Below are positions 45,700-56,161 of a stretch of 64,000 bases of DNA, in pieces (the stretch's first letter is position 1; every line of letters begins with the position of its first letter). The translations under genes were made by a program, and so were the position numbers. The stretch is from assembly GCF_002088975.1 (NCBI RefSeq), contig NZ_NCST01000132.1, forward strand, positions 1 through 64,000. The letters run 5' to 3'. Below the pieces are notes generated by a model, which worked only from the letters and a program-made list of their open reading frames with translations, did not search any database and had not been told where the DNA came from. Source of the DNA: Henriciella aquimarina. GTDB lineage: Bacteria; Pseudomonadota; Alphaproteobacteria; Caulobacterales; Hyphomonadaceae.

Positions 45700-46830
45700 A
45701 TGGGTGTAGAGATCGATCCCTTCCACGCGATTTCGATCAGCCGGCTTGCGCATGAGCTGAAGGCTGAAGGCCGCTCCATCATACACATGGAGTTCGGCCA
45801 GCCCTCGACCGGCGCGCCCCGTAAGGCGATTGAAACCGCCAAACAGGTGCTCGACGAAGACGGCTTGGGCTATTGGGAAAGCCTGCCGCTCAAGAAGCGG
45901 CTCTGCCGTCACTATGAAGAGACCTATGGCGTTGAGATGCGCCCGGGCCGCATCGCCCTCACTGCGGGGGCCTCGGCAGCCCTCGTCTCGGTGCTCACCA
46001 GCCGTTTCTCACCCGGCGACACGATCGTCATGGCAAGGCCGGGCTATGTCGCCTACCGCAATACGGTGAAGGCGCTCGGCATGACAGCGCTGGAGCTGGA
46101 GTGTGGCCCTGCGGAACGCTTCTCCATTACGGCCGAGCGTCTGGCCAGCCTGGAAACTGCGCCGGATGGTCTCATCCTGGCAAGCCCGGCCAATCCCACC
46201 GGGACGATCATGCCAGCAGACGAGCTGGCGGCCATTGCCAAGGTCTGCCGGGAACGAGGCATTACCATCGTCTCGGACGAAATCTATCACGGGCTCAGCT
46301 ATACCGGCCCGACACATTCGATGCTCGAATTCGAGCCGGATGCCTTTGTCATCAACAGTTTCTCGAAATATTTCAGCATGGCCGGCTGGCGCCTTGGCTG
46401 GCTGGTGTCGCCGGAGGCCCACACCGACAAGACAACCGCATATACCGGCATCCTTTTTCTCGCCGCCCCGTCGCTCGCCCAGCATGCCGCGCTGGCCGCC
46501 ATGGACGAAGATGAGGAGCTGCAAGGCCACCTGGAGACTTACCGGGCCAACCGCGCCTTGCTTCTGGAGGCCCTGCCCCGGCTCGGCCTCGGAGAGATCG
46601 CGCCGCCGGAGGGCGCCTTCTACATTTATACCAATGTCGAAGCGTTCACCGATGACAGCATGGCGCTCTGTAAACAGATCCTGCAGGACACCGGCGTCGT
46701 GCTGGCGCCGGGCGTGGACTTCGACCCGGTGCGCGGCAAGGCCTATATGCGCATCAGCTTTGCGGTTTCCCATGAAGAAACGAAAGAGGCGATCCGGCGG
46801 CTGGAACGCTGGTTCGCGGAGAATACCTAG
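45700..46830 (+). CDS. Pyridoxal-phosphate aminotransferase, class I/II
   Basis: 376 residues. PLP lysine is Lys223 in NSFSKYFSMAGWRLGW; upstream are ASPANPTGT and SDEIYHGLSY, and the final carboxylate-binding Arg lies in AYMRISFA. It is of the aspartate/aromatic aminotransferase-like fold. Its position right behind a TRAP operon for an organic anion suggests that an imported 2-oxo acid could be aminated here. The stop shares CTAG with the convergent lemA stop. Confidence 0.9.
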   Translation: MGVEIDPFHAISISRLAHELKAEGRSIIHMEFGQPSTGAPRKAIETAKQVLDEDGLGYWESLPLKKRLCRHYEETYGVEMRPGRIALTAGASAALVSVLTSRFSPGDTIVMARPGYVAYRNTVKALGMTALELECGPAERFSITAERLASLETAPDGLILASPANPTGTIMPADELAAIAKVCRERGITIVSDEIYHGLSYTGPTHSMLEFEPDAFVINSFSKYFSMAGWRLGWLVSPEAHTDKTTAYTGILFLAAPSLAQHAALAAMDEDEELQGHLETYRANRALLLEALPRLGLGEIAPPEGAFYIYTNVEAFTDDSMALCKQILQDTGVVLAPGVDFDPVRGKAYMRISFAVSHEETKEAIRRLERWFAENT

Positions 46831-47387
46831 AACTTGACTTCCGGCACGGTCGAAAGCTCGGTCCTGTCGCCGCCAAGATCGAAGAATTCGCGTTCGGGGA
46901 AGTTGAACATGCCAGCGACGATGGAGTTCGGGAACTGCTCGCGCGATGTGTTGTAGTCCTGAACGGCGGCGTTGTAGAAACGACGGGCCGCAGCGAGCTT
47001 GTCCTCGATCACCGAGAGCTCATCCTGCAATTCCTTGAAGTTCTCGTTCGCCTTCAGGTCCGGATAGGATTCGGCCAGCGCGAAAAGACGCCCGAGGGCG
47101 CTCGTCAAAGCGCCTTCAGCCTGTGCCATATCCCCCGGCGACTGGGCCGCCACGGCGGAATTGCGCGCCTGGACGACCTCTTCCAGCGTGCCGCGCTCAT
47201 GCTCGGCATAGCCCTTAACCGTCTCGACCAGATTGGGAATGAGGTTCTGACGCTGCTTCAGCTGCACATCGATGTCGGCAAAGGCCTGATTGCACCGCTG
47301 CTTCTTTGCGACCAGCGAATTGTAGATGCCGATCAGGAAAACGGCGACGATCGCCAAGGCGCCGAGCAGGATGTAAAGCACAGTCAT
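46827..47387 (-). CDS. LemA family protein
   Basis: 186 residues. One N-terminal membrane helix (LYILLGALAIVAVFLIGIYN) is followed by the LemA helical bundle: NSLVAKKQRCNQAFADIDVQLKQRQNLIPNLVETVKGYAEHE, which is near the consensus. It is of unknown biochemical function, in many bacteria linked to envelope proteins. It follows parC by 62 bases. Confidence 0.94.
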   Translation of the reverse strand: MTVLYILLGALAIVAVFLIGIYNSLVAKKQRCNQAFADIDVQLKQRQNLIPNLVETVKGYAEHERGTLEEVVQARNSAVAAQSPGDMAQAEGALTSALGRLFALAESYPDLKANENFKELQDELSVIEDKLAAARRFYNAAVQDYNTSREQFPNSIVAGMFNFPEREFFDLGGDRTELSTVPEVKF

Positions 47388-47449
47388 CGGGATCCTCCAC
47401 CCTCGTTTCCCTGCAAACCTGAGTAGCCGTCACGCCATGTGCTGGCAAG

Positions 47450-49684
47450 CTATCCGTTGAATTGTCCCGATTTCGGGAAGCCCTTGGGCACAGCCTTGCC
47501 GGCCTGGGCCCGCTTGCCGAGCCATTCTTCCCATTCCGGGAAGCCACGGGAGCGACCCGCCGCATCGCGCACGAAAAGGCCATCTTCCTTGTGGAAGGTC
47601 ATGGCGTCTTTCAGCTGATCCTTGCCGCGATAGGTCTGCAGTTTCACACCCTTGCCGCGCGGCATCTCCGGCAGCTCTTCCAGAGGGAAGACCAGCATCT
47701 TGCGGTTGGTGCCGACCACAGCGATATGATCGCCCTCGACAATTGAACAGAGCACCAGCTTGCCACCGCCTGTATTCACGGCCGACTTGCCGGCCTTGCG
47801 GTTTGATTCCAGCTCGCTTTCCGGGACGATGAAGCCATAGCCAATGTCAGAGGCCACCAGCCGCTTGCGCTCGCCTTCCAGCTTGAACATGGCGACAATG
47901 CCGACATTGTCTTCAAGGTCGATGGAAAGCCGGATCGGCTCACCATGCCCGCGACCGCCCGGCAGCTTGTCGCACGTCAGCGTAAAGGCGCGCCCGTCAC
48001 TCGCCATCAGAACGATCTTGTCGGTCGTATAGACTTCCTCGCTGAGATAGAGGGAGTCGCCTTCCTTGAACTTGGTCGCCTCAAGGTCGAGGCCGTGGCC
48101 TTTCATCCCGCGGATCCAGCCCATCGAGGAGAGAACAACGGTCAGCGGATCCTTCGGAGTTGAGGCTTCCAGCGCTGCGCTAAGATCGATTTCGGGCGCA
48201 TCCTCGAAGGAGGCGCGGCGGCGCCCCAGATCGCTGTCCGGGTCGAACGCCTTGCGAGCTTCTTTCAACTCCTTGCCGACCTTCGTCCACTGGCGGCGCG
48301 TGGAGTTGAGCAGCGACTGGATGTCGGCGCGTTCTTCGGTGAGCGATTCATGCTCGCGCTTGATCTCCATCTCCTCAAGCTTGCGCAGGGCGCGCAGGCG
48401 GAGATTGAGGATCGCTTCGGCCTGGACATCGGTAATCCCGAACCGGTCCATCATGACCTGTTTCGGCTCATCCTCCTCGCGGATGAGCCGGATCACCTCA
48501 TCGATGTTGAGATAGGCGATGAGATAGCCGTCGAGCAGGTGGAGACGCTTCTCGATCTTGTCGAGCCGGAAGGCGGCCCGGCGCACCACGACCTCACGGC
48601 GGTGGTCGAGATAAGCCTGCAACACGTCCCGCAGTCCCATGACACGCGGTGCGCCCTTGTGGAGCACGTTCATGTTCATGGAGAAGCGCGATTCCAGGTC
48701 GCAGAGCTTGAACAGGCTCTCCATCAGCACATCGGGCTCGACGGTCTTGGCGCGCGGTTCGAGGACGATGCGGATATCGTCGGCGCTTTCATCCTTCACA
48801 TCGCTGAGAAGCGGCGCCTTTTTCGTCTCAATGAGTTCCGCCAGCTTCTCGATCAGACGCGACTTCTGCACTTGGAACGGAATCTCCGTCACCACGATCT
48901 GCCAGGTACCGCGGCCGAGATCCTCCACATGCCAGCGCGCCCGGATCCGGAAGCCGCCCCGGCCTGTCTCATAGGCCTCGCGGATGGCACTGCGCGGCTC
49001 GACCACAATCCCGCCTGTCGGGAAGTCGGGGCCCGGCATGACATTCATCAGCTCGGAAATCGACGTATCCCTGTTCTCGATGAGCAACAGGGCTGCATCG
49101 ATGACTTCGGCGACATTGTGTGGCGGAATGGAGGTCGCCATGCCGACGGCAATCCCGGTCGCGCCATTGGCAAGCAGGTTCGGATAGCCCGCCGGCAGGA
49201 CGACCGGCTCGGTGTCGGTCTCGGAATAGTTGTCCTTGAAGTCGACCGCGTCCTCGCTGAGCCCCTCGAGCATCAGCTTGGCGGCTTCGGTCATGCGCGC
49301 TTCGGTGTAACGATATGCGGCTGCGCTATCGCCATCGATATTGCCGAAATTGCCCTGCCCGTCGACGAGCGGATAGCGCACGGAAAAATTCTGGGCGAGG
49401 CGTACCAGCGTGTCGTAGATCGCGCTGTCACCATGCGGGTGATAATTACCCATCACGTCGCCGACGATCTTGGCGCACTTGCGGTAGCCTGCATCCGGAT
49501 CGAGCTTCAGCTCCCGCATGCCGTAGAGGATACGGCGCTGGACAGGCTTCAGCCCATCGCGCACATCCGGCAGCGCCCGTGACGTGATTGTCGAGAGCGC
49601 ATAAGCGAGATAGCGCTTCGTCAGAGCTTCGCTCAGCGGCTCGTTGATTATATTGCCATCATCATGATCCATAGTATCGGACAT
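47450..49684 (-). CDS. parC: DNA topoisomerase IV subunit A
   Basis: 744 residues. Catalytic Tyr126 is in AAAYRYTEAR, and the quinolone-region residues are Ser87 and Asp91 (HPHGDSAIYD). The C-terminal region has a reduced set of beta-pinwheel repeats. Length and the absence of a full six-blade GyrA box favour ParC over GyrA, and parE is 8 kb away. It decatenates sister chromosomes. An extensin-like gene is divergent across 82 bases. Confidence 0.95.
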   Translation of the reverse strand: MSDTMDHDDGNIINEPLSEALTKRYLAYALSTITSRALPDVRDGLKPVQRRILYGMRELKLDPDAGYRKCAKIVGDVMGNYHPHGDSAIYDTLVRLAQNFSVRYPLVDGQGNFGNIDGDSAAAYRYTEARMTEAAKLMLEGLSEDAVDFKDNYSETDTEPVVLPAGYPNLLANGATGIAVGMATSIPPHNVAEVIDAALLLIENRDTSISELMNVMPGPDFPTGGIVVEPRSAIREAYETGRGGFRIRARWHVEDLGRGTWQIVVTEIPFQVQKSRLIEKLAELIETKKAPLLSDVKDESADDIRIVLEPRAKTVEPDVLMESLFKLCDLESRFSMNMNVLHKGAPRVMGLRDVLQAYLDHRREVVVRRAAFRLDKIEKRLHLLDGYLIAYLNIDEVIRLIREEDEPKQVMMDRFGITDVQAEAILNLRLRALRKLEEMEIKREHESLTEERADIQSLLNSTRRQWTKVGKELKEARKAFDPDSDLGRRRASFEDAPEIDLSAALEASTPKDPLTVVLSSMGWIRGMKGHGLDLEATKFKEGDSLYLSEEVYTTDKIVLMASDGRAFTLTCDKLPGGRGHGEPIRLSIDLEDNVGIVAMFKLEGERKRLVASDIGYGFIVPESELESNRKAGKSAVNTGGGKLVLCSIVEGDHIAVVGTNRKMLVFPLEELPEMPRGKGVKLQTYRGKDQLKDAMTFHKEDGLFVRDAAGRSRGFPEWEEWLGKRAQAGKAVPKGFPKSGQFNG

Positions 49685-49766
49685 GTCGGCTCCTTCGATC
49701 GGCTCACTGGCAGGGCAGAATCAACACTTCTGCAAAGGTAAACAGAAAGACCGGATTGGTTAAGGA

Positions 49767-50465
49767 ATGAACAACACGCTGACCCGCACCATAAAGCAGC
49801 TCGGCATTGCTGCTGCTGTCGTGCTTGGCATTCTTGTTCTGAACCGCTTCCTCCCGCCGCAACACAATCCGCTGAGGCCGATCGACCTGACCGATCCGAT
49901 CGGGATTGCCACACATTTCAAGCTGGCACGCATCAAGGACGACCATGGCCTGTGTTACTCCCTGCTCGACAAGGCTGAGGTCGGCTATACGCGTCTGCCT
50001 GAGGATGCCGGGACCGAGCGATGCCCGCTCCAGGACGTTCTGGTGCTTGACCGCTCGCTGATGCCCTATTCCGTGGCACCTCTTCGCATGACCTGCCACG
50101 AAATGGCGGCCCTGTTCATCTGGGAGAATGATGTCGTGCGCCCGCTCGCCGAAGAGATGTTCGCCTCACCGGTCGAGGAAGTGCTGAGCTATGGCAGCTT
50201 CTCGTGCCGTAACATTGCCGGGACCAACCGCCTGAGCGAGCACGCCCGTGCCAATGCCATCGACATCAAGGGGTTTCGCCTCGCCAACGGTGAGGTCATC
50301 GATGTCCGCGAGCACTGGCGGGAAACGAGCGCCCGTGGGGACTTCCTGAAGGCTGTCCATGAAGGCGGGTGCAAGGTGTTCTCGGTCGCGCTCAGCCCGG
50401 ATTACAATGCCGCCCACGCTGATCATTTCCACTTCGACATGGGCAACGGGTCGCTCTGCCGCTAA
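49767..50465 (+). CDS. Extensin-like C-terminal family protein (putative M15/LAS-type wall peptidase)
   Basis: 232 residues. One N-terminal membrane anchor (LGIAAAVVLGILVL). Six cysteines (63, 86, 110, 147, 202, 231) suggest periplasmic disulfides. A metallopeptidase-like set is visible: His159 and Asp166 (SEHARANAIDI) with His220/His222 (HADHFHFD), the pattern shared with D-Ala-D-Ala peptidases of the LAS clan. It is probably a cell-wall hydrolase. Its TAA stop overlaps the convergent recO stop in CTAA. Confidence 0.85.
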   Translation: MNNTLTRTIKQLGIAAAVVLGILVLNRFLPPQHNPLRPIDLTDPIGIATHFKLARIKDDHGLCYSLLDKAEVGYTRLPEDAGTERCPLQDVLVLDRSLMPYSVAPLRMTCHEMAALFIWENDVVRPLAEEMFASPVEEVLSYGSFSCRNIAGTNRLSEHARANAIDIKGFRLANGEVIDVREHWRETSARGDFLKAVHEGGCKVFSVALSPDYNAAHADHFHFDMGNGSLCR

Positions 50466-51193
50466 TCGCGTCTGGAAAGCCGCCGCGCAAGCCGCCGGCG
50501 CGCCTCCGGCAGATCCTTGTTGATCGCGTGGAACAGCCGCCGCTCGACGAAAAAGCCTGTCAGCGCCAGTCCGCTACGGATGTCGTCGCCGTGCGCCGGC
50601 GCCGCCGGATCGCAGAGAAATCGCGGCAGGACGAGGAGCCGGTCGACATAGTCTTCGGCTTCGGAGCCTTTCACAGCGCGCCCTGTCCTGGGCGAGACGT
50701 GTGTCAGCCCGTCATTCGCGCCGGAGACCGCGCACTGGTCGAGATCGAGCCCAAACCCAAGCGCCGAAAGCAGGCCCAGCTCCCAGCGTACATAGAGCGC
50801 GGGCCAGACGGCATCATCTTCCAGACTGTCCAGGAGCAGAAGGCTCGCTTCGTAAATGTTGGAGCCCGCCTGATCGCCCTCGTTCAGAACGCCGCGCAGC
50901 AAGGCACTCACCGAGGCGACGGCGGCCAGCGCATCCGGCAGGTCCAGCAGGCGTGCCGCGCGGTGCTTCGAGGCTTCGGCCACATCGAACCGGCCAAGCT
51001 GCTCTTCAAGACGACCGGACCATGACAGATCAACGGAGTTTCCCGCCTCGAACTGCCCGCGCTTCTTTCGCGAGGCCCCGCCATAGACGAGCCCGGACCG
51101 CCGCCCGCGTGTGCGGGTCAGGACGTCGAGAATCAAACCACTTTCACCGAATTTCCGCCCGCCGAGGATGAGCCCCTCATCGCGCCAGTGCAT
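50462..51193 (-). CDS. recO: DNA repair protein RecO
   Basis: 243 residues from ATG 51193, which overlaps the era stop by one base (TGATG). It has the N-terminal OB-fold MHWRDEGLILGGRKFGE ... LVYGGASRKKRG and a helical C-terminal part. The four-cysteine zinc site of some RecO proteins is absent: only two Cys remain (DQCAVSG, RFLCDP). It mediates RecA loading with RecR in gap repair. Last gene of the rpoZ operon. Confidence 0.93.
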   Translation of the reverse strand: MHWRDEGLILGGRKFGESGLILDVLTRTRGRRSGLVYGGASRKKRGQFEAGNSVDLSWSGRLEEQLGRFDVAEASKHRAARLLDLPDALAAVASVSALLRGVLNEGDQAGSNIYEASLLLLDSLEDDAVWPALYVRWELGLLSALGFGLDLDQCAVSGANDGLTHVSPRTGRAVKGSEAEDYVDRLLVLPRFLCDPAAPAHGDDIRSGLALTGFFVERRLFHAINKDLPEARRRLARRLSRRD

Positions 51194-52140
51194 CAGGTAT
51201 CGAACTCCAGGCCGAGATGCGCATAGGATTCCCGCTTCTCCTGCCACTTCTCATCGACCTTCACAAACAGGAAGAGATGGACACGGCGGTCGAAAAGTTC
51301 GCTCATTTCCTTGCGGGCAGCCTTGCTGACGGCCTTGATCGTCTGTCCGCTGCGGCCGAGCACCATGGATTTATGGCTTTCGCGCCCGACAATGACGGCC
51401 TGCTGGATCTTCACGTCGCCATTGCGGAAATCTTCCCAGGTCTCGGTCTCGACCGTCAGCTGGTAAGGCAATTCCTCATGCAGGCGCAGCATCAGCTTCT
51501 CGCGCGTGATCTCGGCGGCGAGCAGCCGCGCGGGGATATCGGCGGACTGCTCGGGCGGATAGAGCGCGCCGCCTTCCGGCATGCGGTCGGCCAGCGCCTT
51601 GAGCAGGACATCCATGCCGTCGCCCTTTTCGGCGGAGATCATGAAGATGTCGGAATAGACGCCCATTTCGTTGAACTCTGCCATCAGCGGCAGAACCTGC
51701 TCATGCGGGAAGAGGTCGATCTTGTTGAGCGCGAGCATGACCTTGCGCCCGGAGGATTTCAGCGTCTCGATCAGCGCCCGGTCATCGGCAACCGAGCGAG
51801 TCTGCGCCGGAGTTGCCGCCCCCTCCTTGTCGGCGATCCAGGCAGCCGCATCGACCAGGTGGACCACCGCATCGGCATCGTCCGCGCCTGTCCAGGCCGC
51901 CTTGACCATGGCTCGGTCGAGCCTGCGGCTTGCCCCGAAGATGCCGGGCGTGTCGACAATGACGAGCTGGGTGTCATCGGTGTGGGCAATGCCGCGGACG
52001 GGAAACCGTGTTGTCTGGACCTTGTGGGTCACGATCGCGACCTTGGTCCCGACCAGGGCGTTGGTCAGGGTCGACTTTCCGGCGTTCGGCGCACCGATAA
52101 TGGCGACAAAACCGGCCCGACGGATGTCTTCAGCTTCCAT
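51193..52140 (-). CDS. era: GTPase Era
   Basis: 315 residues. G1 is GAPNAGKS, G3 DTPG, G4 NKID. The C-terminal KH domain contains VIVGRESHKSMVLGRSGQTIKAV. It binds 16S rRNA and checks small-subunit assembly. The switch segment reads QTTRFPVRGI where QTTRxRVRGI is usual. It overlaps rnc by 11 bases and recO by one. Confidence 0.97.
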   Translation of the reverse strand: MEAEDIRRAGFVAIIGAPNAGKSTLTNALVGTKVAIVTHKVQTTRFPVRGIAHTDDTQLVIVDTPGIFGASRRLDRAMVKAAWTGADDADAVVHLVDAAAWIADKEGAATPAQTRSVADDRALIETLKSSGRKVMLALNKIDLFPHEQVLPLMAEFNEMGVYSDIFMISAEKGDGMDVLLKALADRMPEGGALYPPEQSADIPARLLAAEITREKLMLRLHEELPYQLTVETETWEDFRNGDVKIQQAVIVGRESHKSMVLGRSGQTIKAVSKAARKEMSELFDRRVHLFLFVKVDEKWQEKRESYAHLGLEFDT

Positions 52141-52900
52141 TGCGCAACAAATCTCTCAAAAGGCGGTCGGCGGCAGCCATTTCCGCTTCCTGTCTGGAGC
52201 GGCCCTTCTCAACCGCCTCACCCCATCCGTCAACACGTGCTCTGACGGTAAAAACCGGCTCATGGTCCGGCCCGGCCCGGTCGACGATCTCGTAAGCAGC
52301 GTAAGGCGCACGATTGGCCCCGCACCAGTCGCTCAGCCGGGTCTTCGGATTCTGCTGGGAAACCTCGCGATGAACCAGCTCCATGATCCAGTGCCGGGTG
52401 ATGAAGTCCCGTGCGGCATCCAGACCGCCATCCCGATAGATGGCGGCAATCAGCGCCTCGACCGCATCGGCGACACTCTTGTCATAACTGCCGCGCTTGT
52501 TCTTCTCCATCGATGGATCGAGAAAGAGGAAGGGGCGAAGACCCAGGCCCTCGCCGACCTCGGCGCAGGCTTCACCGCTCACAAGCTGGTGGAACAGCTT
52601 GGTCAGATAGCCCTCGCGCTCTGCCGGAAACCGGGCAATCAGCACCTCTGCCATGACAAGGCCAAGCACGCGGTCACCCAGGAATTCCAGCCTCTGGTTC
52701 GAGAACTGTGCATCGCCATCATAATTGTCGATCAGGCTGGGATGGGTCAGCGCGCGGTTGAGCCAGTCGGCGTTCTTGAAGGCATAGCCCAGCCGGCCCT
52801 CAAGCTCAGCCTGGCTTTCCGCATCGAGTTCGGGGCGCTTGCGCCTTGCCGCCTTCCCGGCCGCGCGCAATCTTGTACGTTTCGGACGTGCATTCTTCAT
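52130..52900 (-). CDS. rnc: Ribonuclease III
   Basis: 256 residues from ATG 52900, which overlaps the acpS stop as ATGA. The signature reads [14 protein letters not shown]; the metal ligands Glu and Asp of LEFLGD and the later DAVEAL pair are kept, but the first Glu of the usual NERLEF is Gln. A basic N-terminal extension ([19 protein letters not shown]) precedes the RNase domain and a dsRBD closes the protein. It processes rRNA and double-stranded mRNA. Confidence 0.95.
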   Translation of the reverse strand: MKNARPKRTRLRAAGKAARRKRPELDAESQAELEGRLGYAFKNADWLNRALTHPSLIDNYDGDAQFSNQRLEFLGDRVLGLVMAEVLIARFPAEREGYLTKLFHQLVSGEACAEVGEGLGLRPFLFLDPSMEKNKRGSYDKSVADAVEALIAAIYRDGGLDAARDFITRHWIMELVHREVSQQNPKTRLSDWCGANRAPYAAYEIVDRAGPDHEPVFTVRARVDGWGEAVEKGRSRQEAEMAAADRLLRDLLRNGS

Positions 52901-53310
52901 GGCGCGAGCCTTATGGGCATGGCCTCGATAATGACAACTGCCGACGCCCACGGATGATCATCGGTAATTGTGAGGTGGATGACAGCTTCATGCTCGTCCG
53001 GCATCAGCGCAGCAAGCCGTGTCGCCGCACCACCGGTCAGCGCCATGGTGGGTTTGCCTGTAGGCAAGTTCACGACCCCCATATGCTTCCAGTGTACACC
53101 ACGCCGGGGCACGCCGGTGCCAAGCGCCTTGGCGCACGCCTCCTTGGCGGCAAAGCGCTTTGCATAGGTTTCCGCGCTGCGCCGGCGGCGTTCGGCAAGC
53201 GCGATCTCGATGTCCGTAAAGCAACGCTGTTTGAACCGGTCCCCAAACCGCTCAATCGAGCGCTCGATGCGCTCGATATTGCACATGTCATTTCCCATGC
53301 CGATGATCAT
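52897..53310 (-). CDS. acpS: Holo-acyl carrier protein synthase
   Basis: 137 residues. It has the N-terminal [20 protein letters not shown] with the metal-binding Asp, and [24 protein letters not shown] with the second acidic ligand. It transfers 4'-phosphopantetheine from CoA to ACP. It follows pyrE by 23 bases; the pdxJ gene that often separates them is absent, and no lepB lies between it and rnc. Confidence 0.95.
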   Translation of the reverse strand: MIIGMGNDMCNIERIERSIERFGDRFKQRCFTDIEIALAERRRRSAETYAKRFAAKEACAKALGTGVPRRGVHWKHMGVVNLPTGKPTMALTGGAATRLAALMPDEHEAVIHLTITDDHPWASAVVIIEAMPIRLAP

Positions 53311-53333
53311 GGCCGGCTCACGCCTCCTCGCAC

Positions 53334-53915
53334 TCAGGCCAGGCCGCGGCTGCCCGGCTTGATGGCTGGTATCGCTTCCAGCTCGGGAGGTAAATCATCC
53401 GCGGCATAATCAGGAAAGTCGACCTGGGCGAGCGAAACAAGCTTGCAACCAACATCCGCCGCTCCGTTCGACCGGTCGATAATGCAGGAGCCACCGACAA
53501 CTTCGCCCGGCAGCGCATCCAGGGCCTCAACCGTTTCGCGGAAGGAAAGCCCTGTCGTGACAATGTCCTCAGCGACGAGAACGCGCTCTCCGTCCTCGAT
53601 GGAAAAGCCCCGCCGGAAGCTGAGCTTGCCGTCGGAGCGTTCAGCGAAGATGGCCCGGCAGCCTAGCTGACGCGCGAGTTCATAACCGGGAATGATGCCG
53701 CCCACAGCCGGGCCGGCAACAACATCGATCTGGCCGAATTCCGCTTTCACCCGCTCCGCCAGCGCCGCGCAAAGCCTGGCCGACAGGTCTGGTCTGGAAA
53801 AGACGAGGGCTTTCTGGAGAAAGACCGGGCTGCGGCGGCCTGACGAGAGAATGAAATGACCTTCGAGAAGAGCGCCAGCTTCGCGGAACACCTCAAGCAC
53901 GTCTTCACTGGTCAA
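53334..53915 (-). CDS. pyrE: Orotate phosphoribosyltransferase
   Basis: 193 residues. The PRPP loop is [17 protein letters not shown], and the flexible catalytic loop contains [12 protein letters not shown]. It converts orotate and PRPP to OMP in pyrimidine synthesis. Its ATG overlaps the rsh stop by four bases. Confidence 0.95.
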   Translation of the reverse strand: MTSEDVLEVFREAGALLEGHFILSSGRRSPVFLQKALVFSRPDLSARLCAALAERVKAEFGQIDVVAGPAVGGIIPGYELARQLGCRAIFAERSDGKLSFRRGFSIEDGERVLVAEDIVTTGLSFRETVEALDALPGEVVGGSCIIDRSNGAADVGCKLVSLAQVDFPDYAADDLPPELEAIPAIKPGSRGLA

Positions 53916-56155
53916 GTCGCAGCCTCCTCAATCCGCTCGACGCTCTCCACAACGGCGAGCGCCCGCAATGCGGCCTTTATCTGCTCCAGATGGCGCAGGT
54001 CCTCAACCTCGATATCGAAGGTCAGCTGCAGAAAATCGGAGGTCCGCTCGCCCGTCTCGACGCGCGTGATATTGCCGCCGGCCTGCGCGATGGCCGAACA
54101 CTGGCTAGCCATGACGCCCTTCTTGTTGATCGCTCGCACGGTAATCCGGCCGACCGCGACGACGCCCTGCTTGGCGACCTCGTTCCAGCGCAAATCGACC
54201 CAGAGGTCTGGCCGGTCTTCATATTCGGCCACACGGCGGCAATAGATGGTGTGAATCACCAGGCCCTTTTCCGGTTCCCGCAGACCGATGATCCGGTCGC
54301 CCGGAATCGGATTGCAGCACTCACCGAGGTGTAGCGTGACACCAGGTGTCAGGTCCTCACCGGCCACCATGCGACTGGCATGATCGTCATCCAGCACGGT
54401 CCGGTCCGCCGGGATCGACTGGACCGGCTCATAGCCCGGAAAGACGGTGCGGATAAAATCGGAAGTGTCATAGCGCCCGCGGCCAATAGCTTCGGCGAGC
54501 GCTTCGGCGCTGTCGAACTCGGCGCGGCGCGCCACACGCGGAAGGTCCACTTCGAACGGGTCGAGACCGGCGCGGCGCAGGTCGCGGTCGATCAGGGTGC
54601 GGCCCAGACGGACGAACTCGGCCTGCTCACGATCACGGATGAGCCGGCGGATGGCCGAGCGGGCCCGGCCCGTCACGGTCAGCGCTTCCCAACCCACGGT
54701 CGGGCGGGCTTCTTCCCGGCGCAGGATCTCGACAACATCGCCATTCTTCAGCGGCGTGCGCAATGTCCGCACCACGCCGTTTATCTTCACCCCGTCGCAT
54801 GTGTCGCCGACGGCCGTGTGAACTGCATAGGCAAAGTCGAGCGGCATCGCCCCGCCCGGCAGGATGATAAGCCGGCCTTTCGGCGTGAAGGCGAAGACAT
54901 GCTCGCGGTACATTTCGAGCTTGGCATGCTCGAGAAATTCGTCAGGCTCGGCCCCGTCGGCCAGCAACTCGCCAAAGGCGCGCAAATTGGCGCCCGGATC
55001 GAGACCGGCCGCCTTCGAGGATTCGAGGTCGAAACCGTATTCGCTGTTCTTGTAGGTCCAGTGCGCGGCAACGCCGTGTTCGGCGGTCCGGTCCATCGCC
55101 TCTGTGCGTATCTGCAGCTCGACAAGCCGGTTGCCGGACGCGCGCACGGTCGTGTGCAGCGAGGCATAGCCGTTCGGTTTCGGTACCGAGATGAAGTCGC
55201 GGAAGCGATCCGGCAGGCATGCCCATACCGTATGGAAAGCACCAAGCAGCTGGTAGCATTCAATGACGTCCGAGACGATCACCCGGAAGGCAAAGATGTC
55301 GGCAACGTCCCGGAAGGAAATCGATTTCTTCTCCAGCTTCCGCCAGATCGAATAGGGCTGCTTACGCCGGCCTTTTACACGCGCCTCGATGCCCTGCTCG
55401 GCAACGATCTGCTTGATCGCGAACCGGATGCGCTCAAGATCATCGGCATTTTCCGATGACAGATCCTCGAGCTTGCGGATGATACTGTCGCGCGCAGCCG
55501 GATTGACGTGATGGAAGGACAGATCCTCCAGCTCGGAAGCCACGGCATACAGACCGATCCTGCGGGCCAGCGGCGCGTAGATTTCCATCGTCTCACGCGC
55601 GATGCGCGAACGCGTCTCTTCCTTCGGCACGAAGTGAAGCGTGCGCATATTGTGGAGTCGGTCAGCCAGCTTCACCAGCAGGACGCGAACGTCATTGACC
55701 GTCGCCAGGATGAATTTCTGGAAGTTCTCGGCTTGCTTGGACTTTTCCGACTTGTAGTCGAGCTTGCCAAGCTTGGTGACGCCATCGACCAGTTCAGAGA
55801 CATCATGCCCGAACCGGGTCTCGATCTGCTCGAGCGTGACGTCGCAATCCTCGACCGTGTCGTGAAGCAGCCCGGCCATGATCGTGCACTGATCCAGCCG
55901 GGTCTCGGCCAGCAGCATGGCGACCTGGACCGGGTGCGAATAGTAAGGGTCGCCGGATTTTCTGAGCTGTTCGCCGTGTTTTTCCTTGGCGAAGGCGTAA
56001 GCATCGGTCAGGCGCGGGACATCTGCGTCAGGGTGATACGCCCTGATCGTATCGACGAGGTCCTGAGCTGACGGGATTTCAACAGGCGCGCCAGAAGCAC
56101 GCCGCTCCATATTGGGGGGCGACCGGTCTGAAATTGCTGCGGCCGCACTGCTCAT
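53912..56155 (-). CDS. rsh: Bifunctional (p)ppGpp synthetase/hydrolase Rsh
   Basis: 747 residues. The HD hydrolase domain is complete ([19 protein letters not shown]), and the synthetase domain carries [16 protein letters not shown] and [19 protein letters not shown] domain ([24 protein letters not shown]) and a C-terminal ACT domain ([25 protein letters not shown]) follow. Both activities should be present, as in the single Rsh of alphaproteobacteria. It starts six bases after rpoZ. Confidence 0.96.
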   Translation of the reverse strand: MSSAAAAISDRSPPNMERRASGAPVEIPSAQDLVDTIRAYHPDADVPRLTDAYAFAKEKHGEQLRKSGDPYYSHPVQVAMLLAETRLDQCTIMAGLLHDTVEDCDVTLEQIETRFGHDVSELVDGVTKLGKLDYKSEKSKQAENFQKFILATVNDVRVLLVKLADRLHNMRTLHFVPKEETRSRIARETMEIYAPLARRIGLYAVASELEDLSFHHVNPAARDSIIRKLEDLSSENADDLERIRFAIKQIVAEQGIEARVKGRRKQPYSIWRKLEKKSISFRDVADIFAFRVIVSDVIECYQLLGAFHTVWACLPDRFRDFISVPKPNGYASLHTTVRASGNRLVELQIRTEAMDRTAEHGVAAHWTYKNSEYGFDLESSKAAGLDPGANLRAFGELLADGAEPDEFLEHAKLEMYREHVFAFTPKGRLIILPGGAMPLDFAYAVHTAVGDTCDGVKINGVVRTLRTPLKNGDVVEILRREEARPTVGWEALTVTGRARSAIRRLIRDREQAEFVRLGRTLIDRDLRRAGLDPFEVDLPRVARRAEFDSAEALAEAIGRGRYDTSDFIRTVFPGYEPVQSIPADRTVLDDDHASRMVAGEDLTPGVTLHLGECCNPIPGDRIIGLREPEKGLVIHTIYCRRVAEYEDRPDLWVDLRWNEVAKQGVVAVGRITVRAINKKGVMASQCSAIAQAGGNITRVETGERTSDFLQLTFDIEVEDLRHLEQIKAALRALAVVESVERIEEAAT

Positions 56156-56161
56156 ATGGAT

